The translations under genes and the position numbers were made by a program. Positions 52,359 through 64,000 of a DNA stretch of 64,000 nucleotides are shown piece by piece; position 1 is the stretch's first letter; each line of letters opens with the position of its first letter. Below the pieces are notes generated by a model. The model had not been told where the DNA came from. It ran no database searches and was given only the letters and a program-made list of their open reading frames with translations. Source of the stretch: Trichosporon coremiiforme (lineage: Eukaryota; Basidiomycota; Tremellomycetes; Trichosporonales; Trichosporonaceae); contig BCJJ01000003.1 in assembly GCA_039545355.1 (NCBI GenBank), forward strand, positions 186,001-250,000, written 5' to 3'.

Positions 52359-55212
52359 ATGTCCCATACCAGCCCAAAGCGTATAGGTGCCATCCGCCAT
52401 CCGCAAGCCGAATGTAAGTTTACCTCTCCATCACTAAGACCCCGCTCGGACCTCGGCACAACCACCACCACCACCTCTACTCTCAAGCACAAGCACTGAC
52501 TAGGGATTAGATGTTGGCGCAATGCCGATGAACTCGAGCCCAGATCTCCCCATTAGTAACGCCTACACGTCGCGCAACTCGACCGGCCAGACCGCCGGCT
52601 CTGACCTCTCGCTCGGCCTCTCGCTCTCGGGCTCGTCATCCCACCAATACCCCCAGCAGCAGCAGTCCCAGTCCCACCAGCAGCAGCAGCAGCAGCAGCA
52701 GTCATCTCGACCTAGCGCCGCGCTCGTGAATCCGCCCTCATCGTACAGTCGCCAGGACTCGTATCGTCAAGACTCGTTCCGCAGCTCGGATTCTGGTTAC
52801 CAGCCTTCCAGCAACTTTGGTGCCGCAGGTGGCCCTCCTTCATCCACCGTTTCCTCCACGTCAAAGTCAACCCGAAAGTCTGATCCGTACAATATGGCTC
52901 AACAATCACATTACAACGGCAACACGAACGGTGCCTTTGCATCGACCACCTCGACACCGTCAAGGCCGCCCCTGCACCACGCGTACTCTACAACTGGTGC
53001 CGGTGCTGGTGCCGCGGGATCGCCCAGCGTGAACCGCCATTCCTACACAATGGGCCCTGGAGGAGCAGGCTCTTCGATGTCCCAGCCCCCGCGCCCCGTG
53101 CGCTCTGGTACCCTTCCTGCAGGAGAGCACCCCGGTGCTTCTTACTCCAACGGGATGTCAGTGTCCCCCCTCCCTCAGCTGTCCATTCCACCTGTGCCCG
53201 CGATCCCATCTCCTTCCACGCCCACGTCGGGCAACGGCAGCAGCCAACCATTTGTCACCACCCCCACACCGTTAGAACAAAGCCTCGAGTCTAAGATGAA
53301 CCTCGGCCCAACGATTCCCGTGCAAACGGACAAGGAGCTGCCGAATGGACCCCCGACGGTGCGCGCTAGAAGCGGAACGAAGGGAAGCTCGAAAGATAAG
53401 AAGAGCATGTTCGGTGTCCTTAGTGGTGAGTGCGACGTGTGTACAATACACTGACAACAAAACAGACCTCCTGAACTCGAACGACGCGAAGAAGCCCATC
53501 ATTTCCACCCCGTATGACCCGATCCACCTGACGCACGTCGGTTTCGACTACAACACGGGACAATGTGAGTACATATGCACACAGCATCTGGCGTTTTGGT
53601 TTGCAGGAACGGGTGACTGACATTTTCCACAGACACGGGCATGCCTGCCGAGTGGCAGCAGATTCTGGATGAGAACGGAATCACCCGTGCCGAGCAGGAG
53701 CAGAACCGGGAACAGGTTCTCGCTGTCGTGGACTACTTCCGAAACCTCGACTCGGAAAGCCCAGATGACGACGTCTGGAGCAAGATGCGCAATGCGGGCC
53801 CTGCGCACCAGTTTTCTTCGTCGAGCACGACACCGTCACCACAGCCCAACTCGGCCGACATGTCGCGCGAAAACTCGAACGATGGCTCGGCATACGGATA
53901 CAACAACCCGCGAGCAGCTCCCGCGCCGCCCCCAGTGCCGCAACAATCTTCCTCGTCGGCGTCGCGTTTACAGTCTGATCGCCCGGCACCGTCCAAGCCG
54001 CCCAGGGCAGCCATGGACGTGGCCCAGCCCACGCCGCAGGCACCGTCACAGGTCGAGCGCTCGCACTCGCAGCGCGGTCCTGGTAGCGGAAGTTCCACTC
54101 CGCAAGCCAAGCCCAAGACGATCGACCGGTCGCTGTCCTCGCGTGCGCCCCCGAGTAAGGGCGCGTCTCCCCCCTTACACAAGTCGCTGTCTCAGTCGGG
54201 CAAGCGCCGCGACCGGGAACGTGAGCGCGAGCGCGATGCGCCCATGGCGCCATCACAATCGGCCGGCGGTGTCGCTCGGTCGCAGACGAAGGGACGTGAG
54301 CAGGGCAGCACGCGCCGTCGTGACAAGGCCAAAGAGAACGAGGAAGTCGTCCGCCAGTTGCAAATGATCTGTTCGCCTGGTGACCCGAACCAGATTTACC
54401 GCAGCCTCGTCAAGATTGGCCAGGGTGCGTCGGGTGGCGTCTACACCGCGTATGACCGGAATAACACGCCCGTCGCCATCAAGCAAATGAACCTGGAGAA
54501 GCAGCCGAAGCAGGACCTCATTATCAACGAGATCCTTGTCATGCGTGAGAGCCGTCACCCGAACATTGTCAACTTTAAGGACTCGTACCTCTGGAAGGGA
54601 GACCTCTGGGTCGTCATGGAGTACATGGAGGGAGGATCACTCACGGATGTTGTCACCGCGCACTGCATGAGCGAGGCGCAGATAGCAGCTGTGTCCCGTG
54701 AAACGTGCGAGGGACTGCGCCACCTGCACTCGAAGGGTGTCATCCACCGTGACATTAAGTCGGACAACATTCTGCTGTCTCTGAACGGCGATGTCAAGCT
54801 GACCGATTTCGGTTTCTGTGCGCGAATCGCGGACCCGCTCTCGACGAAGCGCACGACAATGGTCGGCACGCCGTACTGGATGGCGCCCGAGGTTGTCACG
54901 CGCAAGGAGTACGGACCAAAGGTGGACATCTGGTCGCTTGGAATCATGGCGATTGAGATGCTCGAGGGCGAGCCGCCTTATCTTAACGAGAACCCCCTGC
55001 GCGCTCTGTACCTGATCGCGACGAACGGGACCCCGAAGATCAAGGACTGGGACAAGCTCTCGAGCGTGTTCCGCGACTACCTGCAGGCGTGTCTCACGGT
55101 GGACGCGGAGAAGCGACCGACTGCGGAGCAGTTATTACGACACGAGTTCTTCAATTTCGCCGCCAAGCTCTCGAGTCTGTCCACAATGATCAAGAGCGCC
55201 AGGAAGAATTAA
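52359..55212 (+). CDS. p21-activated (PAK/Ste20-family) protein kinase
   Basis: Ser/Thr kinase activated by Cdc42/Rac GTPases, acting in polarity, mating and budding. Four exons (52359-52413, 52511-53425, 53466-53564, 53633-55212) join in phase to 882 aa. Introns are 97, 40 and 68 nt. Residues 1-320 are low-complexity Ser/Pro/Gln-rich with a polyGln run from a CAG repeat at 52678-52701. The CRIB motif ([16 protein letters not shown]) spans the exon 3 region at about residues 333-350. The kinase domain (about 608-868) has the glycine loop [34 protein letters not shown] and [10 protein letters not shown]. No PH domain is seen before the CRIB, so it fits the Pak1/Ste20 type better than Cla4. The start at 52359 uses a short first exon; the internal ATG at 52522 would drop 22 residues. 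Confidence 0.92.
52678..52701 (+). repeat. CAG trinucleotide repeat coding polyglutamine
   Basis: A run of eight cag codons in the N-terminal region of the PAK kinase encodes glutamines, next to other Gln-rich sequence. Such runs are prone to length variation. Confidence 0.9.
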
Positions 55213-55767
55213 ACAAAACGATACCCCGCACGAAAACCTAGATTTTCCACCACCTCCCATGTCCCCAATCTCAACGACACATTTCTGCTCACCGTCACCC
55301 GCATGAACATAGAGACGATTGTTCTTTCCCTTCTTCCATTCTTGCATTGTCCGCATGCCGCACGCCGCAACGCATCACGCCTCCCGCCGGGTCTGCTTCT
55401 CGGTCTCTCTCTCGCCTCAAACCTTCAATTTTCAAGCTTTCCTCTGGCTTCTTCATAGTGTCTTCTCTCTTCTTTCTTTCTCTTTTCCTCTTTCTCGTAA
55501 ACAAAAATGATCACAGAACTTGTCCCTCCCAACCCCACGACCAACCCAAACTATTCCTTCTAGCTTGTATACAGTCTTTATTCCAGCCATAAGGGCGCGA
55601 GCCCCGTGTGTATAGGGAAACCAGTTAATGCAGTCTTAGTCCAGCGTGTAGCGAGCGCAGGCGAGCGGAGCGGTTGTGTGAGCGAAGCGGACAGAGTTGG
55701 CCACTGTAACTGATGACCGGATGCAGCGAGTAGTGCAACGTCGTTTACATAGTAGAACTGCAGAGTC
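55213..55767. other. convergent intergenic region
   Basis: About 550 bp between the stop codons of two convergent genes. It is C/T-rich on the plus strand with T-runs near 55440-55510, consistent with 3' untranslated and polyadenylation sequence. No gene is seen. Confidence 0.5.
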
Positions 55768-57160
55768 TTAAGGACCATAGACCCAGAACCCTTCCTCGCC
55801 CGTCTCGAGCACCTTGGCCGTCCACTCCCCACCCCGGGAAATCCTCGCCACTGCACCATCAGCACATACGAGTCCCGCCTTGCTCTCAGCATCCTCAGGC
55901 CGCCAGCTGAAGCCCGTACACCTGAAGAGCTCGGCTACGGGCTCACCGGCCCTCGCGTCGGTCGCGGGAACAGCCTCGAGCCCATCACTGTGGGGATGGA
56001 GGTGGAGCATATCCTCGCCCACGTCTTTGGGCGCGGCCGGCGTGCGAGAGGTGGGATAACAGAGGTTGATGTGGGAACCCTGGTGGTATGCGGCAGTGAG
56101 GATCTCTTGTGCGCGAAGGGCCCATGCCTGCCCTGCTGGGGAGAAAGAGGCGAGCGGGTCCTCTTCTTCCTTTCCATCCCCCTTCTCATCGCCTTCAGCG
56201 GAGGAGCTCTTGCCAGGAGGGGCAGGGGCGGTGTCGGCGGAAGAAGACGAGGAACGGAGGGACTGGACTCTCGGGTCGCGACCAGGCCGCATAATAAGAA
56301 GATCCATCGTGCCCTCCCCCGGCTGAGAGAGCGTGGGGAGAATCTCGAACGTCGGCTCGAGGCGCGGTGTCGTCGAGCTTGCTAAGAAGTAGGCAAACCC
56401 CTCGTTCTTTGCGAACTCCACCCCTTGTCCGCTGGTCACCGTGAATGGGTCGACCCATCCTCCTTCTTTCGGGGACCATTGTCGAACAGGGCCCCGGAGC
56501 GTAACGGTAGACGCGTAGAACTCGCCGATATTAAGCTTGGCTGCGAGCTTGAACCGCTCCAATCCTGGAACCGTTGAGCGTAAGGCTTCGCTGTCGTGAA
56601 GAAGGCTCGCGTGCAATGAGGTACTCTGGACGATGTGCGAAAGTGCGCGCTCACCACCATTCATTTCCGTCGCTGTAATCGTTAATCTCTTCAGTCCTCG
56701 GCCTTCGAGTGCCGACTGCAAACTGGACAGGGTCGTATCGCTCTCGCTCGGGGGAAACAGCGATGAATGGAGGGCGTTCGCCTGTCGTCAGCTATTACCG
56801 ATGAGATCTCAGCTTACCGTTCCCAGGGGAAGGACGATGAGTTCCCATCGTCCAAGAGAGGAACCCGAGGAGAGCACGCCGTCGATCAACTCGTGCGCTG
56901 TTCCGTCTCCTCCGGCTATGATGACTCGAGTCGGATCGCTGCGTTCGGCGAGGATGGCGCGGGTGATTGAGCCAGAGCCAGAGGACGCGGCATCGGTCTC
57001 GTGGATCTTGTATGACAGATTGCGGGAGGAGAGGAGGGGGAGGACGTTATCAGTGACAACTGAGATGTCAGCTGGATATATAACGAGGCTCAGCTGGCTT
57101 ACAGGTTAGGGCCCGGCCGGCGCCGGCGAGGGGGTTGACTATGATGTGGTAGTCGACCAT
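55768..57160 (-). CDS. diacylglycerol/sphingoid-base kinase-like lipid kinase
   Basis: Member of the DAGK catalytic-domain family, which phosphorylates diacylglycerol or long-chain sphingoid bases at membranes. Three exons, 57103-57160, 56818-57059 and 55768-56781, give 437 aa with introns of 43 and 36 nt. The motifs are in order: IVNPLAGAGRAL at the start, IIAGGDGTAHELIDG for ATP binding, and LPLGTANAL across the second junction. The C-terminal half has an acidic Ser/Glu insert (EGDEKGDGKEEEDP) and looks like the second lobe. Only the catalytic domain is present, with no C1 domain or membrane segment. Sphingoid-base kinase (Lcb4/5-like) is the likely role but the substrate cannot be read from sequence. 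The start is the first ATG of the first conserved motif. Confidence 0.78.
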
Positions 57161-57701
57161 TCTCCTCCACACTTATCTTGCTTCTCAAATGGACAGGAAA
57201 GGGGAGATTAGGAGGGTTGAGGAGACGGGGGGGGGGGGTTGCGGATGACTTTCGAGTGAACGGCTTCCTGGCGCTTATCAAGCCGCCGACGCCGATGAGG
57301 TCAGGCGCCCGAACATGTCGCAATCGTGGTATGCGGAGGGACGAGGTGGAGGTCGGATCCGCTTGTTGATCCTTTGTCTTGCGCAGTTCACACTGTCTGC
57401 GCCCCATGGATGCATGCCCCCCCCTCCTCCCCCCCTCTCCCCCCCGCCCTCTACCCCCCCTCCTCCTCTCCGACCTTCCTTACACCTCCCCTTTCATCCT
57501 TCACGCCTTCTATCCGTTGCAGCGAAGGAAGACGGAGAGCGGAGGAAAGACCCCGGCCGTCTTTGCCACCAAGAAGTCCGACGCGTCCCAGGCACGCCGG
57601 CCAACATTGTCTTCCGTCTTACACGCACGAGCCGATTGATTTCGTCACACTCCCTCATCCTTCCTTCGACTGATCAAGATTGATATCAAAATAGGGGCAC
57701 C
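57161..57701. promoter_or_regulatory. divergent promoter of lipid kinase and RING protein genes
   Basis: About 540 bp. It contains a G9 run at 57230-57238 and a long C-rich block (57418-57475). ACGCGT lies at 57581-57586, about 115 bp upstream of the RING gene start, a possible MBF-type site. No coding sequence is seen. Confidence 0.4.
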
Positions 57702-59777
57702 ATGAAGCGTCTGCAGGACGCGTCGTGCCCAATCTGCATGGACTCGCTGTTCGACCTGAGGGACGACCTTGATGAGGTGTTGCCGATTGCGACGCCGGAT
57801 TGTGGTGAGTCGGCCGTCTCGCCAGCGCAACGAGCGGCGAGCAACTCGTCTTCCCTCCACCCTGCCTGCCTGTCTTCCTCGTCCTCCCTTCGCGCTTCCT
57901 CTGCATGAATCTCCTGCTGTCGTCGCCCTTGTGACAGCAGTCCACTGGCTTCGTTCTCCCTACTATCAAGCTTTTCCAAATGCGCCAGCCGCTCTCGCTC
58001 AAGCTCACTGACACACGCTGATGCCCAGGCCACGTCTTCCACGAACGCTGTCTTCTGGACTGGTTCAAGTCCCAGGCAGACGTGTACCTCGCGAATGCGA
58101 GGGAGTATCGCGGGGAAGAGCTTACGGCGGCCGACGCGCCCGCCGAGTGTCCCCAGTGCCGGACCGAGTGCTTTGCGGACCCCGATAGCGGCGAGCCGGC
58201 TATCCACAGGCTGTTCATTAACTGGGGTGACGAGGGGGCATTAAGCTCTCAGGTGCGTGCCGGTCACTGCCCAAGTTGCTTCCAGGAGACATCAGCGGTC
58301 GAGGCATGAGTCACGCAGCAGATGGCTCCGGGGCAAGCTCCGTCAAGGAAGGGTAGCTGACAGCTGACACTCAGGTCGTGGGGAGCTCACCACCCCGACC
58401 CACGCAGAAGAGCTGGAAACGGCCCACGGATCAGGAGCTGCTGAACCTTGCGCGAAGGGCGCGAAACCTCGGCGCAGAAGTTAACAGCTACACTGCCGAG
58501 AGCGCCGAGGACGATGTCGCAGGAACGATGCGGCGGGCCGAGAGCTTGCGCGTCGACGCCGTTGAAACGAAGGCCTCAAAGGGCTTCAAGGTGAGACTTC
58601 TGGCCCACTCAGCTTGGGGGGGGGACGATAGAGTCAGCTGACTCCAGGCATACATCGGCGGGTTGACGCGCGCGCTTAACGAACTCAGCGAGAGACTCCA
58701 GGAACACCCCTTCGTCGGGACACTACACGCCCGCCTCGCGGCTGCTGAGCAGCGGGTGCGGGAACGCGAGGGTGATCTGCTGCGGTACCAGCGTATCGAG
58801 CTGCCACGCGCAATCTCTGATGCCGTGCGCGCCGAAACGGCCAGGATGGAGCGCAAGGTCACGCATGCGGACGCGCAGCGGGAGTTGATGCAGCACGAAC
58901 TGCAGAAGGAGCAGGTCGCGCGGCGGAACGCGAAGCGCGCAGCGTACGAGCGCGAGCAGGAGCTCGAGAGCCGGATGAAGGCACAGGAAGAGCGGATAAA
59001 GAGCATGCAAGAGGACGCGGAGGAGACGCGCGCCCGCCTAGACGACAGGAATAAGCAGGTCCAGCTGCTGAGGAGTCGGGTGAGGTTTTTCGTACCCTGT
59101 GAACTGACACGCAGCTCGACAGCAGGAAGGAGATGAAGCGCCGTATCGCTGAGCTCGAGGCGGAGAACGCGGTGTTGAAGGCGGGCGGCGCTGCGCCAGT
59201 GCCAGTGCCAGTCACCGATGACGCCGGTGAGGACGCAGTGTTGAGGCCTAGAAGCGTGGCCACGACCTCGATGCCGGACACCCCCGAGCCTGCGGAGGCA
59301 GAAGAAAGCCTCATGGTCGAGATGCCCTCTCTGCAGGGACTCGACTCGAGCCCACCTATGCCGCGCCGCTCCACGACAGCCAGAACATTCAGTTACGGCC
59401 CCGGTGGCAAGCCCTCCAAGCTCCCCAAATCGAAAACGAAGTCGAAGTACTTCTCGACGCCGAGCCCGAAGCGCGTGCTCGTGGCTGCGTCCTCTTCTCC
59501 CTTACGGCCAGCACACACTGTGGCCTTGAGCCCGGAGCCAGTACGCGAGCGCACGAAGACGAACCCGTTTAAGAAACCCCAGCCGCGGCCGGAAACGAGG
59601 GGCGCGAAGCGACCGACGCCTAGCCCGGAGCGCGAAGTCATAGTGTTGGACGACACGCCGCCACGACCGCCGAAGAAACCCGCCCCAGCGCCGGGCATCA
59701 TCAACCTCCTCGCCGACCGGAACGGGAGACCGAAGAAGGGCCTGGCAACGGGACCGAAGTATCGTCGACGTGCATGA
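57702..59777 (+). CDS. RING-finger coiled-coil E3 ligase, TRAIP-like
   Basis: Five exons (57702-57804, 58029-58252, 58375-58590, 58648-59079, 59115-59777) give 545 aa in consistent phase. The N-terminus is a RING-H2 finger: CPICMDSLFD, then a Cys, GHVFHERCLLDWF and CPQCR, with the first intron falling between the third Cys and the Gly-His. Residues about 190-340 form a long coiled coil (LARRARNLGAEV, then ERLQEHPFVGTLHARLAAAEQRV and onward). The C-terminal 200 residues are disordered and basic, with a SUMO-interacting-like VIVLDD. RING plus coiled coil plus a disordered tail matches the TRAIP architecture, an E3 ligase that acts on the replisome. Orthology is inference from architecture. Introns here (224, 122, 57, 35 nt) are more variable than in neighbours. 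Confidence 0.75.
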
Positions 59778-59920
59778 CCTTCCTTTGCACAGTTAGAATA
59801 GATGGGTTTAATCTCACTGTATCATGTCCTGTTGTTGTAAACTGTATACACCCATGCAACCAAGTTTTTGCGCAAATATTACATACGAAGAAGAACCGAA
59901 TCAAAATACAATGCTTGAGG

Positions 59921-62900
59921 CTACGTCTGCTGGGTCCGCCGCGGGGAGGTGGCGAGGTAGTCGCGCTGGATGCTCCGGGCCAGGGCGGCTTGCAGACCGT
60001 CAGCGGCGCGGGGCAAGGGGGAGGCATAGGAAGCTGCGCTGCGGGGTGAGGACGATGGCGCGGGGTCGGAGGACGCAACGAACGCAACCGGATCGCGGTA
60101 CTGCGTACTCGGGGGCTGGGCGCCATTGACCGTGATGCGCGGGGGTGACTGGCTGGGAGCGTGAGCTGCGGCGGACGTGGACAACGAGTCAGGCGGCGGC
60201 GTGGAGTGTGCAACGGGCGAGCGTCGTACGACAAGAGGGGGCTCGGCGTCGAAGCTGCTGCCCCCAACATCGGGTTCTGTCTCGCCGTCGCCCTCGTGAA
60301 CGGCCAGCTCGCCGATGGGTACCACGTCGTCCATTTCGACGTCGGAAGCGAGGGGATCAGGAGAGTGTTCAGGCGAGAAGGGGCTCTCGACGCGCTCCAC
60401 GGGGGACACGCGCTGGGACTCGCGACGCGAGCGCGCTTCGGGCGCTACCCAGCCGGGATCGAGGCGGCACATGTGCTCGCCGTCGCGGCCGTAGCACCAC
60501 ATGGCGCACTCGGCGCGGGAGCCGCCTGCCCTTTCGCACAGCGAACATGTCGCCCATCCCTCCCCGCCGTCGCTGAAGGAGAGGTACGGCGCGTACTTGT
60601 TCGTGTTGGGGCGGGGAACAAAGTCGATCATACCTGCGGTCACATTGCGCAGGATTTGTGGATCGACGGCCTCGGCCGATTCCATAGCGGATTCCATGGA
60701 CGTGTCGACGCCATCGCCCTCGTCGTCGGCGGCGTCCGCGGCGCCGTCGTCGAACGGTGCAGAAAAGCCGTGCGACTCGTCAGACTGAAGGATGTATCCC
60801 GTGCTCTCGCGGTTGTACCGGATGCGGCGTAGGTGATGCTCGTCCTCGCTTGCGGATGAGTCAAGGCTCTCGTCTGAGTCCGCTAGTGAGAGCGAGAGAT
60901 CAGACTCCTCGGTCTCGTAGTCTTCCGCCGAGGACTCTTCCTTCCCTAGTCGGCTGTTGCGTGGCCGCTTTTTGGTCTTCGGCTTGGGCTCTTTCAGCTT
61001 GGATTCTTTCGTCATCGGCTCGACCGATGCAGGAGTCGCCTTCTTCGCCGACGGAATGTTCGGCTTCTTGTCGGACGCTGAAGAGGCCGACGCAGACTGG
61101 CCCGAGTCCTTAGCTGGGGTCCTGGGTGGCTGCTGTACTATGAACTCGATTTCCGGATCCGGGATCGGCTCCATCTCGACGAGGGGCTCCTTACTCTCCT
61201 TGTCGTCGGCAGCCTGCTCGCCAGCGGCGCTCGGCCAAGGAATGGCAGCCGGCGGAATAGCACCAGGCGCGTAGTCGCAGTACTTCGGTCGACCACTTCC
61301 TGGACAGAGGAAGGCTCGCTCTGCCCGCTCGCCGCCGGCACGCAAACAAGGTCCGCAGCGAGGCTTGAGACGGCCATTGGGAGCGCGTGGGTTCAGCTCC
61401 TCCCCTTCTGGCGCCTTGCTCGGTCCTCGTGTAGCTGGCAGGCCGGGTCTAGTCGACTGCTGGCGGTAGGAGACGTAGGGTGTGGTGGACTTGCGCAGCG
61501 GAGCAGCAGGAATCTCCTCCTTCTTGATGGCACGCGCCACGTTACCCATCCGCGCATTCTGCGCTCGCAGCAGGCGGTGCTCCATCTGCTTGATGGCTGC
61601 CTGTTCCGGTGTCTCTTCCTCGTCTCCAGATGAGCCGGAAGGATCCTCGAACTCGAACGCACACTTGCCGTGTCCGCTGCGGCCCATGCAGAACATGGAA
61701 CGCTTCTCTCGAACACCACCGGCGACCACGCATAACTTGCAGCGTTTGAACGAGCCGCCGCGTACCCGATGGGGGGCCATGGAGTAACGCTCGTCTCCTG
61801 GCCGCGGACGCCAGGACGTCGGAATCTCCGTGACGACCTCACTCACGCGCGGAGCAAGCTTCGTGCGCTTCTTGGTTCTTGCCTCCGGTTTCTGAGAGGC
61901 CTCGTAGTTGGCTTCTTCCTGTTCACGGTAGGCGATCGCGGCCATCACCTCATCCTCTGTCATTTGGGGGAAGCGGCACATCAGTTCGTCGATGCGACCT
62001 CGGCATAGCGCGGCGTAGCGGGACCGCGGTTCACCGGCTTCCAAGCATGTCCGACACTCGCGAAGCTTCCCATCATGGTAGGAGAGCGACTTGAGGTAGA
62101 CGTTGGGCGGTGTAAATCTCGCCCGTTCGCCGTTAGGATTCGTCTCCTCGTCAGATATCCTGCGCTTACGCCGCTTCGGAGGATCGGCTGCGCCCATCGA
62201 TGACGGAGAGGCACTTTCTCGCTCGGGCGCCTGCTCTTCACTTGCTGGTCGCTCCTTGAGAGTGATTTCAACACTGAGACGCGATCGTGGTGGCGGATCG
62301 CTCTGTTGGCGAAGCGCACCATCCTCATTAGGGCGCTCGCCCGCCATTCTGCCCTTGCCCTTCGCCGCTGAGAGAGATGACGGGGAGTCTTGGACATCCG
62401 GAATAGTGTCTGCGGCTTCGTCTGCGAATCGAACTTTGGAAGCACTTAACGGTAACCGGGGTCGTCTTGGGGTAGAGCCGTTTTTCAGCGCCGACGAGAT
62501 GCTCGGTAGCGAGGTCGATCTGGGAATAGAAGAAGCCGGTGTCGGAGTACGAGGGAGCTACGATTAGCTTCAGAAAGATCAAGACAGCTTACAGATGCGG
62601 TGCGCTCAACCTGGCGATGCTTCGCGACAGCTGGGAGCTTTGCAGCAGTGGACGAACCACTGGCGCTGCTTGGTTGTGGAAGACGAGCGGCAGTCGCAGC
62701 AGACGATGTCCCTGCTGAATCGCGGGCGGCTGCATGCGGAAACGGCGGGGTTGGTCGAAGGCCGGCGCCGCCCAGCATGCGCTCAACCTCTCGTCGAACA
62801 AGCATGGCGATGACGTCCATTTGACCTGGACCCATGTCGACGTTCGATCCCACGTTCATGTCGAGCTCAGCCGGAAGAGGTTCTTCATCTTGAAGAATCT

Positions 62901-63483
62901 CGCCAGTGGCTAGCCTTCGCATGCGTTCAACCTTCATAAACTCTTCGAGATCTCGATCGTCCTCGGCTGTCCACGGTTGCTCTTGCAGCAAGGGATGGCC
63001 GTCCTCGGTACCATTCTGAGGCTCGGGCTCGGGCGTAGCGTCGTCTTCCTGGGGGAGCATAGATGTGTCGGAGTCGTCTCCTTCATCTTCTTCGTCATCC
63101 CCGTCATCGTCGTCATCGTCGTCATCTCCGTCGACGAATGGAAGCTCCTCGGCAAAGGCGCGTGTTTTCAAGGCTCTGATTTTGCCCCTGTCACACGTAA
63201 TCTGGCCCGTGATGAGGTCGATCTCGTCGTCCTCTTCCGGTGCGATCATTCCGTACTTGTGGGAGATGCCGTTCCACCTCTCGAAAAGTTTTGCGAAGCT
63301 AGCCTGGCGCAAGGCGTTGACCTCCTCGCTGCTGAGATTCGGCGTGACATTGCGGCTGAGTGGACGCGTCGGAGCGGTGGGCGCGGGGGCGGAGGCGGGA
63401 GGCTCGGCAATGAGTTCAGCAATGGGCTCAGCGACAGGTTCAGCGATGGGCCGCCCCTCGGGGTCTGAAGGGACGGCCGACAT
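59921..63483 (-). CDS. SCM3: Scm3-type centromeric histone chaperone with four Cys4 modules
   Basis: Likely chaperone that delivers CENP-A (Cse4) to centromeres. Two exons, 62593-63483 and 59921-62557, with a 35-nt intron, give 1175 aa. The Scm3 signature lies at residues about 50-116: a helix around VNALRQASFAKLFERWNGI, then DDEIDLITGQITCDRGKIRAL. After an acidic stretch and a disordered linker there are four modules with identical spacing C-x2-C-x13-C-x8-C, starting at residues about 465, 570, 698 and 968 (genomic 62056-61976, 61741-61661, 61357-61277, 60547-60467). Each carries a shared A-G-(G/E) after the first Cys pair and a Cys-x-Gly at the third Cys. They are probable zinc fingers of unknown target. 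Basic KKRPRNSR-type patches lie between them. The start at 63483 is the first ATG of the exon. Confidence 0.82.
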
Positions 63484-63884
63484 GCTATGAACGCATTATA
63501 CGATGCCAGAGGGCGAGTGTGTGGAGTGGTGAGGGGGTGTGGAGGAGAGGTGGAGGGCAGCAAAGCGAGAGTTGACGGTTGTTGTTGTTGCTGCGTCAAA
63601 ACGCGCCGGCGGCGATCGACGGAGGCAACTCACATCTCGGCGGCGCTCCTGGGACTCGTCACTATTCCATCTCGCCCATCCACTTTCAACCTCGTCATCT
63701 ACTCCTTACACAAATCGCGTTCTTTTCCGCCAGAGCGACAATTGGGGCCTGCTGAAGAGCCTGCATCGACGTTTGTGGATCCCGACAACGAGGACCATGC
63801 CTGCAGCCCAGACGTTCTTGGCTCCGAGCAACCTCTCATAAGCGCATCCACGACTCGCGGCTTTGGCCGTCTGTGCCCCGAACC
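63484..63884. promoter_or_regulatory. divergent promoter right of SCM3
   Basis: About 400 bp upstream of the SCM3 start and of a possible plus-strand gene. It is C/T-rich on the plus strand from 63640 to 63730. A short ATG-initiated frame at 63798 stops after 15 codons and could be an upstream open reading frame. Confidence 0.4.
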
Positions 63885-63923
63885 ATGGTGTACTCACCCC
63901 AGCGACGCCATGTAGTGGCCCAG
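63885..63923 (+). CDS. possible first exon of a gene cut by the window edge
   Basis: ACCATGG starts 13 codons (MVYSPQRRHVVAQ) that end at a good donor, CAG|GTGAGT, at 63924. The C/T-rich region before it looks like a promoter. The gene would continue beyond the window, so no function can be given. Confidence 0.35.
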
Positions 63924-64000
63924 GTGAGTCCAGTCTATCTATCAACACACACGCTCGCTGGAACTGCGATGTGTTGTGTCTCGTGGCTCGTGACTGGCGT

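Noticed and set aside
1..64000. CRISPR arrays, insertion sequences, retrotransposons, rRNA operons
   Set aside because: No spaced direct repeats, terminal repeats with transposase or reverse transcriptase, or rRNA sequence was seen; the window is ordinary fungal chromosomal DNA.

Overview
The window looks like chromosomal DNA of a basidiomycete yeast, most likely a tremellomycete of the Trichosporonales type. The signs are GC-rich coding sequence with strong G/C third-position bias, dense spliceosomal introns that are mostly 33-42 nt long, and a fungal housekeeping gene set with no bacterial operon structure, rRNA, tRNA or transposon visible. The taxon is inferred from gene style, not from a database match.

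Layout, left to right. AMP deaminase (minus, 358-3495). A membrane-anchored heparinase II/III-like protein (plus, 6264-8846) with a possible alternative first exon at 5136. A secreted DUF1996 protein (minus, 10392-12389). Mitochondrial ribosomal protein bL12m (plus, 13520-15109). A secreted S28 serine peptidase (minus, 15511-17355). tRNase Z (plus, 18619-21433). A gene-poor stretch with possible zinc-finger remnants (21.9-22.8 kb). A Ctr copper transporter (plus, 23709-25011). The fork-protection protein Tof1/Swi1/Timeless (minus, 25090-29246), divergent from the snoRNP core protein Nop58 (plus, 29744-31447). A large disordered protein of unknown family (minus, 31682-37179). Cytosolic glutamyl-tRNA synthetase with two apparent frameshifts (minus, 38135-40499). 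Proteasome activator Blm10/PA200 (minus, 40814-47217). Two small uncertain minus-strand genes (47.3-48.3 kb). A 4 kb gene-poor stretch. A PAK-family kinase (plus, 52359-55212). A diacylglycerol/sphingoid-base kinase-like protein (minus, 55768-57160). A RING/coiled-coil protein resembling TRAIP (plus, 57702-59777). An Scm3-type centromere protein with four identical-spacing Cys4 modules (minus, 59921-63483). The possible start of a further gene at the right edge.

There is no operon or obvious gene cluster. Loose themes are chromosome maintenance (Tof1, Scm3, TRAIP-like), translation (bL12m, GluRS, tRNase Z, Nop58) and the cell surface or secretion (heparinase-like, DUF1996, S28 peptidase, Ctr). 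Exon structures were read by eye from donor, branch and acceptor signals and checked for reading phase; none is supported by RNA evidence.

The most notable observations are: the repeated C-x2-C-x13-C-x8-C module in the Scm3-like protein; the 8-nt last exon that creates the C-terminal Tyr-Tyr-Ala of Blm10; a compensating pair of frameshifts in GluRS; a two-codon first exon in bL12m; a zero-length-exon (recursive splice) arrangement in the large disordered gene; and a Cys cluster in the Ctr cytosolic loop.
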